The notes under the pieces: model-generated | Databases searched by the model: none | The model's input: only the letters and a program-made list of their open reading frames with translations | Told to the model about the DNA's origin: nothing | Source: Paenibacillus xylanexedens | Lineage (GTDB): Bacteria > Bacillota > Bacilli > Paenibacillales > Paenibacillaceae | Direction: 5' to 3' | Assembly: GCF_007680605.1 (NCBI RefSeq) | Contig: NZ_VEIO01000001.1 | Location: 2,795,276 to 2,859,275 of the forward strand | DNA: 64,000 nucleotides | Translations under genes and position numbers: made by a program | Part shown: piece by piece, positions 16,454 to 26,474 of the stretch | Position numbering within the stretch: position 1 is the first letter of the stretch | Layout: each line of letters opens with the position of its first letter

Positions 16454-18274
16454 TCACTGTCTCTCTAGGGCAATCATCTCAAGTGCAATTTGTGCCGCGC
16501 GTACAGAATCACCTGCCCGCTCTGCAGCAATCATTTCTTCCTTTTTTAAATCGTACTGTTTTTTGCGCGGATACTTCAATACTTCCCTGATGCAATCATC
16601 GAGCACTTGGACGCTCCATTCACCTGGGCCATCCATCATCGAGATTGAGCTGACCGTCTTTTCCAGACGGTCATCATGCAACGAAGACATAAAACGGCTT
16701 GTATCCGGCGGTTTGCCCTGTGCATAATAGGCATATAGATAAGCAGCAATAGCTGCATGATCATCCAAGTTAAAAGCTTCGCCAAGATGTTCATTTACAT
16801 ACTGAGCCGCTTCATCATCCTGTAACATCCAGGCAATCAGTTTGCGCTCAGCAGCATGGTATGCCGGCAACAGATTGGGTGTAGGCACCTGCCTATTTTG
16901 TTGCCTACCATTATTCCACCTTTTCGGGTTATTATCCCCATAATCCTCGTTATTTTTCATCGCTTCCCGTTCCTCGTTACATTCTTGCTTCAATGTTTCA
17001 AAGGATACATCGACTTCAGCAGCAAGTTCACGAAGATACACTTCACGCTCTGTTGGTGAGGACAAGGGAGCAATTAATTTCACTGCTTCTTTGGAATAAG
17101 CGATTTGTCCGCCGCCTTCTAGCAGTATATGGTTTTTTTTGAGGTTTATAAGCTTAAATTTTGTAGTTGTTACGGCGCCATCAACAATCTGGTGACGGAA
17201 TCGTTCACCGCCGTGCTTGCGAATAAAATCATCTGGATCAAGTCCCTCAGGAATGAGTGCCACCTTAACCTGCAATCCAGCCTCCTCCAAAATGGGGAAG
17301 TTTTTCATTGCGGCAGCCTGTCCGGCTCGGTCGCCGTCATAACAAAGGATAACCTCATCACACATGCCTTTGATCATCAAAGCCTGATTCTCCGTAAGCG
17401 CCGTTCCCATGGCTGCGACACCATTCTGAACGTCCTGATCCCACGCAGAGATTACATCACCGTAGCCTTCAAACAAAATGACCTGTCTCTGTTTCCGTAT
17501 TGCATTTTTAGCTTGGTGCAGATTGTAGAGAACACGACCTTTGTTGAACAATCTGGTTTCTGGCGAGTTCAAATATTTCGGCTGTCCATCTCCCAAAATC
17601 CGCCCTGCAAATGCAATCGGCTTGCCACTTCTGCCATGGATCGGAAACATGATTCGATCTCTGAACTTGTCCACATATCCGTGACCTTCACTTCGCTCTG
17701 ACAGAAGTCCGCCTCGTTCCATCTCTTCCAGCGGATAGTTGCGTTTTTCCAGAAATTGCACGAGCGTATCCCAGCGATTTGGTGCATAACCAATCTGGAA
17801 CTGATCAATCAATTTGTCACCAATTCCGCGTGAGCGTAAATATTCCATAGCCACTTTGCCATGCTCTGTATTTTTCAACAAAAAATGATACAGCTTCGCG
17901 GTAAGCTCATAAGCTTCCAGAAGACGTGCCGTCTCCGGATTTACATGAGCAGATTCACGCCCCTGCCAGTCACCCATGGAGATATGACTTTCTTCTGCCA
18001 TCGTTTTGACAGCCTCGGGAAAGGATAACCCTTCGATTTCCATCCTAAATTTGATGGCATTTCCGCCCGTGCCGCAACCGTAGCAATAGAAAATCTGTTT
18101 CTCAGGTGTAACGGTGAACGAAGGCGTCTTCTCGGAATGAAAAGGGCAGAGGCCTTTCATGTATTTCCCCTGCTTGGTCAGATGCACAAATCGGCTTACC
18201 GTATCGACGATATCATGTTGTTGCAATACCGATTCAATAATACTTTCGGGTATTCCGCCTTGTCCGGTACTCAT
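16454..18274 (-). CDS. dnaG: DNA primase DnaG
   Basis: A 606-residue primase that makes RNA primers for replication. The N-terminal CHC2 zinc finger is CPFHSEKTPSF ... FYCYGCG (about residues 40-67). The TOPRIM catalytic core includes VILFEGYGDVIS and ILCYDGDRAG (about residues 250-310), and a C-terminal helicase-binding domain follows after residue 430. The ATG at 18274 (MSTGQGG) is preferred because AAGGTGG lies 5 bases upstream; in-frame ATGs at 18286 and 18301 are less well placed. It is upstream of rpoD in one operon. Confidence 0.97.
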   Translation of the reverse strand: MSTGQGGIPESIIESVLQQHDIVDTVSRFVHLTKQGKYMKGLCPFHSEKTPSFTVTPEKQIFYCYGCGTGGNAIKFRMEIEGLSFPEAVKTMAEESHISMGDWQGRESAHVNPETARLLEAYELTAKLYHFLLKNTEHGKVAMEYLRSRGIGDKLIDQFQIGYAPNRWDTLVQFLEKRNYPLEEMERGGLLSERSEGHGYVDKFRDRIMFPIHGRSGKPIAFAGRILGDGQPKYLNSPETRLFNKGRVLYNLHQAKNAIRKQRQVILFEGYGDVISAWDQDVQNGVAAMGTALTENQALMIKGMCDEVILCYDGDRAGQAAAMKNFPILEEAGLQVKVALIPEGLDPDDFIRKHGGERFRHQIVDGAVTTTKFKLINLKKNHILLEGGGQIAYSKEAVKLIAPLSSPTEREVYLRELAAEVDVSFETLKQECNEEREAMKNNEDYGDNNPKRWNNGRQQNRQVPTPNLLPAYHAAERKLIAWMLQDDEAAQYVNEHLGEAFNLDDHAAIAAYLYAYYAQGKPPDTSRFMSSLHDDRLEKTVSSISMMDGPGEWSVQVLDDCIREVLKYPRKKQYDLKKEEMIAAERAGDSVRAAQIALEMIALERQ

Positions 18275-18321
18275 CTCGGCCACCTTCATCTCTTCTAACA
18301 CGTAAATATAATTCGATAAAC

Positions 18322-18789
18322 TTACACATTCTCCTGCAAATCTTTCAAAAGTTTTGTCAGTTTATGTTGAAAAATTTCTCGATCCTGCTCCGTAAAGGGT
18401 TTTGGGCCTTTCCCATAATGCCCTCTGCGCCTGGCTTTGGCCGCAGTGTGGCGCGAATCGAGCATAAAATCAATATCTCGATCGTTAAATTCTCGGCCTC
18501 TAAAAGATAAAACATAACAACGTTTACCAAGAGCCAACGCCGCTAATCCATAATCCTGCGTAATAACCACATCATATGGCTTAATATGATTCGCAATGTA
18601 CAGATCTGCGCTCTGATCACTGCGATCCACTTGCACGGTTCGTACTCCTTCTCCCCCCTGCAACAAATGATCAAAGGAAGAAACAAGCAATACAGGAACC
18701 TGAAAGAGACGTGCGGTATTGGCGATCTCCGTCTTGACCGGGCAAGCATCTCCATCAACAACGATGTGACGTATATTCAATTCACTCAA
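18322..18789 (-). CDS. yqxD: YaiI/YqxD family protein (DUF188)
   Basis: A 155-residue DUF188 protein, a predicted NYN/PIN-like nuclease fold of unproven function. The signature motifs VVDGDACPVK at the N-terminus, ADLYIANHIKPYDVVITQDYGLAA mid-protein and the RGREFND motif are present. The best start is TTG at 18789 (GGGTGG 7 bases upstream, giving MSELNIRHIVVDG); an ATG at 18810 is a possible alternative. It lies directly upstream of dnaG as in Bacillus, about 50 bp away. Confidence 0.88.
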   Translation of the reverse strand: MSELNIRHIVVDGDACPVKTEIANTARLFQVPVLLVSSFDHLLQGGEGVRTVQVDRSDQSADLYIANHIKPYDVVITQDYGLAALALGKRCYVLSFRGREFNDRDIDFMLDSRHTAAKARRRGHYGKGPKPFTEQDREIFQHKLTKLLKDLQENV

Positions 18790-18887
18790 ACCTATACCAC
18801 CCGGTTTCATAAAATATCTGCATATTGTAATATACGACCTCAATCATTGAAAATCCTTCTGTGTCTTATGGAGAAAAAACAGAGGCT

Positions 18888-18938
18888 AAAAATACGGAGC
18901 GGTTGTCCAATCATTGAGCAACCCGTTCCGTATATTTA
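18888..18938 (-). terminator. Terminator of glyQS
   Basis: AAATACGGA-CGGTTG pairs with CAACC-GTTCCGTATATTT across a 13-base loop. TTTTT follows on the minus strand. It separates glyQS from yqxD-dnaG-rpoD. Confidence 0.8.
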
Positions 18939-19015
18939 TACCCTCATATTTCGTTCTTTAATACTGCATTTATGTTTTGCTGAATTGTACAAAGATAATC
19001 ATTGAACTGCAGTAC

Positions 19016-21091
19016 TTATCCAACCAGTTTGGAGAAATCAGCAAAGCCTTTCAAATCTTGATCTATGGCAGCAAGAAGGGCCAGTCGATTCGCACGCACC
19101 GCTTCATCTTCGGCCATGACCATAACAGAGTCAAAGAACACCGTGATGGCTTCCTTCCATGCTGAAGCGATAGCCAAAGCTTCTGAAGCGTTATGCTTGG
19201 ACAATGCATCGCGATAGGTTTCGTTCGTTTGATTCCAGGCATCAAACAGCTGACGCTCTCCATCCTCTACAAACAGCTCAGGATGTACCGAAGCGTTTGA
19301 CGCTTTACTAGCCAAGTTTCCTACACGGTTGAACGATTCCAGTGTTGTTTTGAATTCTTCCGCTGCCAGCACGGCTTTCATCAACGCTTCACCTTTAGGA
19401 ACGATTGCACTGATATCATCGAATCCGGAAGCAATCACTGCATCAACAACGTCATAACGAACCGTTTCGGACAGCAATTTTTTCACACGCAATGCGAAGA
19501 AGTCCTGTAAATCTTTACGCACCTCTGCATCTGCACGTTTCAACAGATTCATCTGAGCGTGAACTTCAAGTGCCGCGCCGAAGACATCAGACAATGCCAG
19601 TGGAAGTTGATGATCCAGCAAAATTTGTACAATACCTGCTGCCTGGCGGCGAAGTGCGTACGGATCCTGAGAACCTGTAGGAATAATGTTAATAGAGAAA
19701 CATCCTACAATTGTATCTATCTTATCTGCCGCACTAACAATCGCACCCACAAGAGATGCAGGAGATTGATCACCAGCGAAACGAGGTTGGTAATGCTCGA
19801 ATACAGCCTTAGCAACTTCTTCTTTTTCCCCAGCTTTCCGAGCATAATCCTCACCCATCACACCTTGCAATTCAGGGAATTCACCAACCATCAGCGTAAC
19901 CAGATCGAACTTGCAGATATCTGCGGACCGGCTAACCGATTCAGCCACATCACCAGATACTTGCAATTTCGTAGCCAGGCTGTCAGCAATTTTACGAATG
20001 CGGCGAACCTTATCTCCCACCGTTCCAAGTTCTTCTTGGAAGACGATGCTTTCAAGCTTAGACAATGCGTCCTTGATCTCCAGCTTCTGGTCTTCCTCGT
20101 AGAAGAATTTTGCATCTGACAGACGTGCACGCAGCACCTTCTCGTTACCTTTAGCGATAACATCAAGCGAATCACTGCCGCCATTGCGAACCGTAACAAA
20201 ATACGGCAACAACTGACCTCCCTGGTCCAATACCGGGAAGTAACGTTGGTGCTCACGCATGGAGGTAATCAAAACTTCCTGCGGAATGTTCAAAAAGGAG
20301 GAATCAAATGTGCCAAACAATACGGTTGGCGTTTCGACAAGGAACAATACCTCTTCAAGCAAATCTTCTTTGATTGCAATATTCCAGTTTTTCTCGGCAG
20401 CAAGCGCCTCAATCTGGGATACAATCATCTGCTCACGTTCGGATATATCTGCAATGACATGCTGAGCACGAAGCACGTCCACGTAAGCCGAAGGCTCGGA
20501 TACCACTGCTTCATTGCCCAGGAAACGATGCCCACGCGTTACGTTACCCGCTTTTACACCCGTTACTTCAAGATCAATCACTTCCGTGCCTAACAATGCA
20601 ACAATCCATCGGATAGGACGAACAAATTTGAAATCATAGGACGCCCATCGCATAAATTTCGGGAAAGTCATGGCGTGTAATACGGATAACAAACCTTCGC
20701 CAATTACGGATGCTGTATCTACACCTTTGCTACTTTTCGTTGCATAAATGTATTCAACACCGTTCAGTTCTTTGAAAGTAAATTGATCAGGCTCAACACC
20801 TTGACTGCGTGCAAATCCGAGTGCTGCTTTGCTCCAGTTACCGCTGTCATCAAGCGCTATTTTGCGGGAAGGCCCTTTTACCTCTTCTTCCACATCTTCC
20901 TGTTTGTCAGCTACGTTCTGAATCAAAATAGCTAGACGGCGTGGTGTCGCGTAAGCTTGCACTTCACCATAGGCAATACGGGATGAATCAAGCCATTTCA
21001 CAATGCGTTCCTGAAGTTGTGCGATAGCTGCGCGCATAAAACGAGCAGGCACTTCTTCCAGACCAATCTCAAACAACAGATCCTTAGACAT
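19016..21091 (-). CDS. glyS: Glycyl-tRNA synthetase beta subunit
   Basis: A 691-residue beta subunit of the alpha2-beta2 bacterial glycyl-tRNA synthetase. It opens [15 protein letters not shown] as in the family. The central HD-like domain and a C-terminal anticodon-binding (DALR-like) region, ending near [13 protein letters not shown], recognise tRNA-Gly. Its start overlaps the end of glyQ by 8 bases, so the subunits are translationally coupled, and both lie behind the glycine T-box. Confidence 0.97.
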   Translation of the reverse strand: MSKDLLFEIGLEEVPARFMRAAIAQLQERIVKWLDSSRIAYGEVQAYATPRRLAILIQNVADKQEDVEEEVKGPSRKIALDDSGNWSKAALGFARSQGVEPDQFTFKELNGVEYIYATKSSKGVDTASVIGEGLLSVLHAMTFPKFMRWASYDFKFVRPIRWIVALLGTEVIDLEVTGVKAGNVTRGHRFLGNEAVVSEPSAYVDVLRAQHVIADISEREQMIVSQIEALAAEKNWNIAIKEDLLEEVLFLVETPTVLFGTFDSSFLNIPQEVLITSMREHQRYFPVLDQGGQLLPYFVTVRNGGSDSLDVIAKGNEKVLRARLSDAKFFYEEDQKLEIKDALSKLESIVFQEELGTVGDKVRRIRKIADSLATKLQVSGDVAESVSRSADICKFDLVTLMVGEFPELQGVMGEDYARKAGEKEEVAKAVFEHYQPRFAGDQSPASLVGAIVSAADKIDTIVGCFSINIIPTGSQDPYALRRQAAGIVQILLDHQLPLALSDVFGAALEVHAQMNLLKRADAEVRKDLQDFFALRVKKLLSETVRYDVVDAVIASGFDDISAIVPKGEALMKAVLAAEEFKTTLESFNRVGNLASKASNASVHPELFVEDGERQLFDAWNQTNETYRDALSKHNASEALAIASAWKEAITVFFDSVMVMAEDEAVRANRLALLAAIDQDLKGFADFSKLVG

Positions 21092-21971
21092 TCTCGGCTC
21101 CCCCTTTCTTGATCAGCGGGAAGCCCAGCTTCTCGCGCTCTTCTACATATGTTGCTGCTACTTGACGAGCGAGGTTGCGGACACGGGTAATGTACCCTGT
21201 GCGTTCTGTAACACTGATCGCGCCTCGCGCATCCAGCAAGTTGAACGTATGGGAACACTTCAACACATAGTCATATGCCGGGAATACCAGGTGCTGTGCC
21301 ATCGCTTTGTTCGCTTCTTCTTCATACATATTAAAAAGGGTAAATAGCATTTTTACGTCAGAGATTTCAAATGTATATTTGGAATGCTCATATTCAGGTT
21401 GACGGAATACGTCGCCATAGGCAATACCTTCAACCCACTCAAGGTCAAATACATTTTCTTTTTCCTGTATGTAAGAAGCAAGACGCTCCATACCATACGT
21501 GATTTCCACTGCTACTAGATTCGTTTCGATTCCGCCGACCTGCTGGAAATACGTAAATTGCGTGATCTCCATCCCATCCAGCCAAACTTCCCAGCCAAGA
21601 CCTGCGCAGCCAAGCGAAGGGTTCTCCCAGTTGTCTTCAACAAACCGGATATCATGCTTGAGCGGATCAATCCCTAGACGATTCAAACTTTCCAGGTAGA
21701 TTTCCTGGATATTATCCGGAGAAGGCTTGATAATGACCTGGAACTGGTGATGTTGATACAACCGGTTAGGGTTCTCGCCATAACGTCCATCGGATGGACG
21801 GCGGGAAGGCTCAACATAAGCCACTTTCCAAGGCTCTGGTCCAAGTGAACGCAAAAAGGTCATCGGGTTCATCGTGCCTGCCCCTTTTTCCGTGTCATAT
21901 GGCTGAACGATAATACAGTTATGCTCGGCCCAGAATTGTTGCAGCGTCAAGATCATCTGCTGAAAATTCAT
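21084..21971 (-). CDS. glyQ: Glycyl-tRNA synthetase alpha subunit
   Basis: A 295-residue catalytic alpha subunit charging tRNA-Gly. The motifs [12 protein letters not shown] near the N-terminus, the class II motif [18 protein letters not shown] near residue 65 and [12 protein letters not shown] near residue 170 identify it. The ATG at 21971 is chosen because AAAAGGAG stands 7 bases upstream; the ATG at 21977 is too close to that site. It is the first gene of the T-box-controlled glyQS operon. Confidence 0.97.
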   Translation of the reverse strand: MNFQQMILTLQQFWAEHNCIIVQPYDTEKGAGTMNPMTFLRSLGPEPWKVAYVEPSRRPSDGRYGENPNRLYQHHQFQVIIKPSPDNIQEIYLESLNRLGIDPLKHDIRFVEDNWENPSLGCAGLGWEVWLDGMEITQFTYFQQVGGIETNLVAVEITYGMERLASYIQEKENVFDLEWVEGIAYGDVFRQPEYEHSKYTFEISDVKMLFTLFNMYEEEANKAMAQHLVFPAYDYVLKCSHTFNLLDARGAISVTERTGYITRVRNLARQVAATYVEEREKLGFPLIKKGGAENV

Positions 21972-22029
21972 AATCATGCTCCTTTTCGGGTAGTTTGTTA
22001 GCAAGCATAGGAGGTGTACAGGCAATAAT

Positions 22030-22328
22030 AAATAGCCCTCGCCCCACTACGCCTGATGTACAGACGTAGGGACGAGAGCTATTCCCGCGGTTCCACCCTA
22101 CTTGGCCTGAGTCAAACAAATCCTTGTCTAATCTCGGCCCACTTTTCCGTGTCCATTCATGCTCCCGAGCGCCTTGTTCAAAAACCGATTCAATCAGGCT
22201 CTCACCGTCCCTGACTCGCTTATCATTGATACACAAGCTAATTCACTCAGCTCATATGTGTATCAATCATATTTTAAATCGAGTTTCCTACTTTCTCGTT
22301 CAATGCATGTCTCCAAAAAGAGAATTTA
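22030..22328 (-). promoter_or_regulatory. Glycine T-box leader of glyQS
   Basis: On the minus strand the T-box core AGGGTGGAACCGCGGG lies at 22099-22084, followed by the terminator stem at 22082-22032 (ATAGCTCTCG and its complement). Stem I begins near 22290 with GAGAAAGTAGG, the AGTA turn motif, and its base CGAG pairs with CTCG at about 22170-22166. The triplet facing the AGTA loop is GGC (22173-22171), a glycine codon. Uncharged tRNA-Gly should bind here and favour antitermination. The U-run of the terminator is weak (TATTTATTATT). Confidence 0.93.
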
Positions 22329-22334
22329 TATTTC

Positions 22335-22363
22335 ATAATATATAAAATAAAGTATGAAGTCAA
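22335..22363 (-). promoter_or_regulatory. SigA promoter of the glyQS T-box transcript
   Basis: TTGACT (22363-22358), a 17-bp AT-rich spacer and TATTAT (22340-22335) on the minus strand, ideally placed just before the T-box leader. The start of transcription is expected near 22328. Confidence 0.85.
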
Positions 22364-22389
22364 CAACTATTTTCAGGCGTGATCACAGC

Positions 22390-23142
22390 TCAAATCCCGT
22401 ACTTTTCCATTTGATCCAGGAAAGAACGGGATTTGAGATGAAGACCTAGCTGGTGATCCATGAAAGCCCGCATAACCTTTTTAATTTCATTACGCGTAGA
22501 TTCACTTACCGATATATTTCCCAAGCGCTGCAGATCCAGCTGCACAAACAAGCGAAGCAACTTTAAAGCCTTTGGACTAACGGACATCGCTGGCGGGTCA
22601 AAATGTTTACATGCCCTGCACAAGACACCGCCAAGCCTTGGACTAATAAATAACTGCTCATCGGGACGCTCATGGTTGCACGAGATACACTCATCCAACT
22701 GCGGTCCGTAACCCGCTGCCTGTAATATTTTCATCTCATACAGACTTATAATGACTAACGGATCTTTATCTTCTTTCAAAGCCTGCAAACAAGCTTTTAA
22801 TTGCTTGAACCAAAACGCCCCTGTCTCTTCATCCTGAAGCACTCGATCGAGCAGTTCACATGCATAGGAAGCATAAGCAGCCTTAACCAAATCTTCCCTG
22901 AGCTCATGATTGGATTCGATAATTTCTCCAGCATTCAGTGTACCGAGGCCGGTGTTGCGAAAATAAACATATTGACCATAAGTAAAGGGCTGCACCAGTG
23001 CAGCATGGCGACTCTTGGGCTTTTTGGCCCCCCGAACGAGTACACCTGCTTTTCCGCCACTTTCGGTGCAAAGCGTTACGATTTTATTCCCCTCACCGTA
23101 GTCCATGCTGCGGATGACAATGCCTTCCACCCTATATAACAT
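22390..23142 (-). CDS. recO: DNA repair protein RecO
   Basis: A 250-residue RecO, which anneals single strands and loads RecA in the RecFOR pathway. An N-terminal OB fold (VEGIVIRSMDYGEGNKIVTL) covers about residues 5-80, a helical domain follows, and a zinc-binding cluster CISC ... CRAC sits near residues 160-190. It lies upstream of glyQ's promoter and 33 bp after the yqzL stop, as in Bacillus. AGGTGACG precedes the ATG. Confidence 0.95.
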   Translation of the reverse strand: MLYRVEGIVIRSMDYGEGNKIVTLCTESGGKAGVLVRGAKKPKSRHAALVQPFTYGQYVYFRNTGLGTLNAGEIIESNHELREDLVKAAYASYACELLDRVLQDEETGAFWFKQLKACLQALKEDKDPLVIISLYEMKILQAAGYGPQLDECISCNHERPDEQLFISPRLGGVLCRACKHFDPPAMSVSPKALKLLRLFVQLDLQRLGNISVSESTRNEIKKVMRAFMDHQLGLHLKSRSFLDQMEKYGI

Positions 23143-23175
23143 GCCTCGTCACCTAACCATTCCTGAATCAGCCCT

Positions 23176-23316
23176 TTATTCTTTAGCTTCTTCATCTTCA
23201 CTCACTTCCCTTGCAGTATCTGACTCCTGTCCTGACGAGTTACACGTCTCGGTATATAACAAATAGGATTCCACATCCCCTGTCATTGAAAATACCTTCC
23301 ATGAAAAATCCCGCAT
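23176..23316 (-). CDS. yqzL: YqzL family small protein
   Basis: A 46-residue protein, MRDFSWKVFSMTGDVESYLLY at its start followed by an acidic tail. This matches the conserved YqzL pattern (DF-WKVFS-TG--D-YLL) and its position between era and recO in Bacillus. The function is unknown. The ATG at 23316 is chosen over upstream in-frame starts because the family begins there; a GAGG stands 12 bases upstream. Confidence 0.85.
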   Translation of the reverse strand: MRDFSWKVFSMTGDVESYLLYTETCNSSGQESDTAREVSEDEEAKE

Positions 23317-23444
23317 CGGAAATTCATCCTCTCTTCGGAAATGACGTCTGGTTATACCCGATAGGATGGAGTCCTGCAAAGAAAACTATGTGTTGCAATT
23401 AATGGATAAATTTTTTGCCCTGATATCACATCTTGTTGTAACGA

Positions 23445-24344
23445 CTACTCTCGTCCGAAGCCGAGGTCACGCAGCACGCGATCCTGATTTCTCCAGTCTT
23501 TTTTCACTTTAACCCAAAGATCCATAAAAATTTTGGAGCCAAGCAGATTTTGGATATCTTGACGAGCGCGCTTCCCTACTTCTTTGAGCAACGCCCCTTG
23601 CTTGCCGATAATGATACCCTTTTGTGAATCACGTTCTACAAAGATGACTGCGGATATATAAACGACACCATTATCCTGAACTTTCATGTCTTCAATCGTC
23701 ACGGCTATTGAGTGGGGCACTTCTTCGCGTGTCATTTGCAAAATTTTCTCACGAATCAGCTCTGCGCAGACAAACTGCTCAGGGTGATCCGTCACTTGGT
23801 CTTCCGGGTAGTACTGAGGACCTTCCGGCAAATACTTACCGATTTGTTCCAGCAACGTGCTCACATTGCTACCAAGCATAGCAGACACAGGCACGATTTC
23901 CGCAAAATCATGCAGTTTGCGATATTCGTCAATCAATGGCAGCAACGCCTCCGGTGCAATTTTGTCAATTTTATTCATGACCAAAATGACAGGTGTGCGC
24001 ACACTTTTCAATTGTTCGGCAATATATCGGTCTCCGCCGCCCATACCTTCAGATGCATCGATCAGGAACAAGGCAGCTTCAACCTCACCAAGTGTGTTCA
24101 AAGCTGTTTCATTCATGTAATCCCCAAGTTTGGATTGACGTTTGTGAATACCCGGTGTGTCCAGGAAAACAATTTGTTGTTCTTCGGATGTGTACACCCC
24201 GTGAATTTTGTTACGCGTCGTTTGCGGTTTGTCCGACATAATTGCAATTTTCTGACCAATCACCTGATTCATCAAAGTGGACTTACCAACGTTAGGACGT
24301 CCAATAATGGCAATGAATCCGGATTTAAATGCTTGTTTTTTCAT
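23445..24344 (-). CDS. era: GTPase Era
   Basis: A 299-residue Era, a GTPase that binds the 3' end of 16S rRNA during 30S assembly. G1 is [11 protein letters not shown] near residue 14, G3 is FLDTPGIH near 60, G4 is MNKID near 123, and a KH RNA-binding domain ([15 protein letters not shown]) fills the C-terminal third. GAGGAGG lies 5 bases before the ATG. It follows cdd by 32 bases. Confidence 0.97.
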   Translation of the reverse strand: MKKQAFKSGFIAIIGRPNVGKSTLMNQVIGQKIAIMSDKPQTTRNKIHGVYTSEEQQIVFLDTPGIHKRQSKLGDYMNETALNTLGEVEAALFLIDASEGMGGGDRYIAEQLKSVRTPVILVMNKIDKIAPEALLPLIDEYRKLHDFAEIVPVSAMLGSNVSTLLEQIGKYLPEGPQYYPEDQVTDHPEQFVCAELIREKILQMTREEVPHSIAVTIEDMKVQDNGVVYISAVIFVERDSQKGIIIGKQGALLKEVGKRARQDIQNLLGSKIFMDLWVKVKKDWRNQDRVLRDLGFGRE

Positions 24345-24376
24345 ATGTTCCTCCTCAGGCGCCTAGGCCTGGAATT

Positions 24377-24790
24377 TTATTTTTTGGCAGAGTTCAGGTC
24401 TGAGGGACCAAACGCCCATGGCAGCAATTCAGCAACTGTTGTTTCTAACAAGTCACCTTTTAAATTACCCAAAATGACTTTCATGTCTGGTTCACACAAT
24501 TCATACATCACTTGACGGCATACACCACAAGGGGCAATCGGCCCTTCGGTATCTCCTACGATCGCCATTGCTTTGAAACTGCGCGGCTTATGTCCTCCGG
24601 CAATAGCACTGAACATCGCGGTACGCTCAGCACAATTCCCCGGTGTATATGCCGCATTTTCAATGTTGCATCCATGATGAACATGTCCTTCGCTATCCAG
24701 CAAAGCTGCGCCTACTCCAAAATGGGAATATGGCGTGTACGCCTTTGTGCGTGCCTTTATTGCTTCCTGCATTAACAAGCCATTATCCAT
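24377..24790 (-). CDS. cdd: Cytidine deaminase
   Basis: A 137-residue zinc-dependent cytidine deaminase converting (deoxy)cytidine to (deoxy)uridine for pyrimidine salvage. The active site is visible: CAERTAMF near residue 54 supplies a zinc ligand and the catalytic glutamate, and APCGVCRQVMYE near residue 87 supplies two zinc cysteines. GGGAG precedes the ATG. In Bacillus cdd follows dgkA directly; here a 0.7-kb repeat array separates them. Confidence 0.97.
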   Translation of the reverse strand: MDNGLLMQEAIKARTKAYTPYSHFGVGAALLDSEGHVHHGCNIENAAYTPGNCAERTAMFSAIAGGHKPRSFKAMAIVGDTEGPIAPCGVCRQVMYELCEPDMKVILGNLKGDLLETTVAELLPWAFGPSDLNSAKK

Positions 24791-24857
24791 TTATTTTTCT
24801 CTCCCTTAGGGTGTGTATAAAGGTGTGCTCTTTGAGTTAAGTTGCTTAAAACCATTT

Positions 24858-25569
24858 GATTACACTGGTCACTCCGATGACAGAACAACCTTCCGATCGC
24901 TGTTATCCTCGGATTTTTTCGATCACTTTTTCCAAAGTGAAAATCCGATGATAAAGGCGAACGCTTCGCTTCTTCATGTTATTTCTGTCCTCTCCGTTAT
25001 TGTGTAATCTTTGGGGAAACAACTTAAAGGCAGAGGCACACTTTATTGGTGGTGTGCAATTAAAACATTTAAACCTTAAGATTACACTGGTCACTCCGAT
25101 GACAGAACAACCTTCCAATCGCTGTTATCCTCGGATTTTTCGATCACTCTTTCCAAAGTGAAAATCCGATGATAAAGGCGAACGCTTCGCTTCTTCATGT
25201 TTTTTCTGTCCTCTCCGTTATTGTGTAATCTTTGGGGAAACAACTTAAAGACAGAGGCACACTTTATTGGTGGTGTGCAATTAAAACATTTAAACCTTAA
25301 GATTACACTGGTCACTCCGATGACAGAACAACCTTCCGATCGCTGTTATCCTCGGATTTTTTCGATCACTTTTTCCAAAGTGAAAATCCGATGATAAAGG
25401 CGAGCGCTTTGCTTCTTCAGGTTTTTTCTGTCCTTTCCGTTATTGTGTAATCTTGGGGAAACCACTTAAAGGCAGAGGCACACTTTATTGGTGGTGTGCA
25501 ATTAAAACATTTAAACCTTAAGATTACACTGGTCACTCCGATGACAGAACAACCTGCCGATTACCGTTA
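24858..25569. repeat. Tandem array of about 221-bp palindromic units (three full, one partial)
   Basis: Units start with GATTACAC at 24858, 25080, 25301 and 25522 (periods 222, 221, 221); the three full units differ at only a few positions. Each has a core of about 152 bp bounded by GATTACAC and its inverse GTGTAATC (24858-25009 in the first), with inner GACAGAA copies also inverted. Inside is a long hairpin (CGGATTTT, CACTTT, AAAGTG, AAAATCCG) and a GCGAA-CGC-TTCGC hairpin. The 70-bp spacer carries another hairpin (GCACAC/GTGTGC). The fourth copy stops at dgkA, whose TAA lies inside the matching stretch. No transposase is nearby. The function is unknown. Confidence 0.95.
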
Positions 25570-25944
25570 TCCAAACACCAGCTTTAACCAGGACAAAACT
25601 GGTTTGAGGAAAACAATACATCCTATGATGACAGCGAACACCGCAGCCAGTAAAACTGCCCCAGCCGCGGTGTCTTTTGCCGCTTTTGCGAGCGGATGAA
25701 TATCAGGCTGGGCCAAGTCAACAGCGGCTTCTACGGCTGTGTTCATCAATTCAGTGACCAGCACCATAAATACAGCTGCCAACACAAACATCCAGTCCGT
25801 TCTGGAGATGTGGAAAAAAAATCCGGCTGCACACATCAAAATGGCTACCCCTGTGTGAACTCTAACATTCCGTTGCGTACGCAAGCCGTAAGCAATTCCT
25901 TCCAGAGCGTTGAGAAATACAAGACCCCAGGAGCGCCTCTTCAT
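25567..25944 (-). CDS. dgkA: Undecaprenol/diacylglycerol kinase (DgkA family)
   Basis: A 125-residue integral membrane kinase of the DgkA family, which in Gram-positives phosphorylates undecaprenol for cell wall lipid carrier recycling. Three hydrophobic helices flank the conserved signature ELMNTAVEAAVDL near residue 70, with the N-terminal amphipathic NALEGIAYGLRTQRN. Its ATG overlaps the ybeY stop by one base (TAATG), so translation is coupled. Its last codons run into the repeat array, which appears to supply the stop codon. Confidence 0.93.
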   Translation of the reverse strand: MKRRSWGLVFLNALEGIAYGLRTQRNVRVHTGVAILMCAAGFFFHISRTDWMFVLAAVFMVLVTELMNTAVEAAVDLAQPDIHPLAKAAKDTAAGAVLLAAVFAVIIGCIVFLKPVLSWLKLVFG

Positions 25945-26441
25945 TATCGTGTCAACCCGGCTTGAGCAAGAACAGCTTCCTGTTTCCCCATCATCTCTGC
26001 CTCACTTTTTTCATCTTGATGGTCATAACCAAGCAGGTGCAAGAAGCCGTGAACAAACAGGAAACCAAGCTCACGCTCAAATGAGTGTCCATACTCTTCA
26101 CTCTGCAATATCGTCCGTGGAACAGAAATAATGATGTCACCAAGAACATCCGGCATTTCTTCCATCTCCTCGTCCTCATCAAGCTCATAAATGATGTCTA
26201 GCTCTTCATCCACCGATTCATTCATTGCAAAAGACAATACGTCTGTAGGACGGTCTATGCCACGATAATCACGGTTCAGTTCGTGAATCTGCTCATCATC
26301 AACAAACGTGAGCGCGACTTCTCCTTCCGTTATGCCCTCAGCTTCACCTGCGAGAGTCAACAATTGCTCCAGCATCGCGATCATCGGTTCTGTAATTTCT
26401 TTATCCTGTTGTTCATTATTCCATGCGAGATTAAGACTCAT
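25944..26441 (-). CDS. ybeY: Endoribonuclease / rRNA maturation factor YbeY
   Basis: A 165-residue YbeY, a zinc-dependent RNase involved in 16S rRNA 3' end maturation and ribosome quality control. The metal site HGFLHLLGYDH near residue 130 and the RPTDVLSFAMNE motif near residue 65 are diagnostic. AGGAG stands upstream of the ATG. It sits between pgpH and dgkA as in Bacillus. Confidence 0.96.
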   Translation of the reverse strand: MSLNLAWNNEQQDKEITEPMIAMLEQLLTLAGEAEGITEGEVALTFVDDEQIHELNRDYRGIDRPTDVLSFAMNESVDEELDIIYELDEDEEMEEMPDVLGDIIISVPRTILQSEEYGHSFERELGFLFVHGFLHLLGYDHQDEKSEAEMMGKQEAVLAQAGLTR

Positions 26442-26474
26442 TCTTTCATAACTCCTGTCTGCTCGTAATATTGA

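Noticed and set aside
24903..25315. Reading frames of 60-75 codons repeated in each unit of the tandem array
   Set aside because: They arise from the same repeated DNA, lack ribosome sites, change frame and ends between units, and resemble no protein.
24858..25569. CRISPR array
   Set aside because: The unit is about 221 bp and nearly identical throughout; there are no short repeats with unique spacers and no cas genes.
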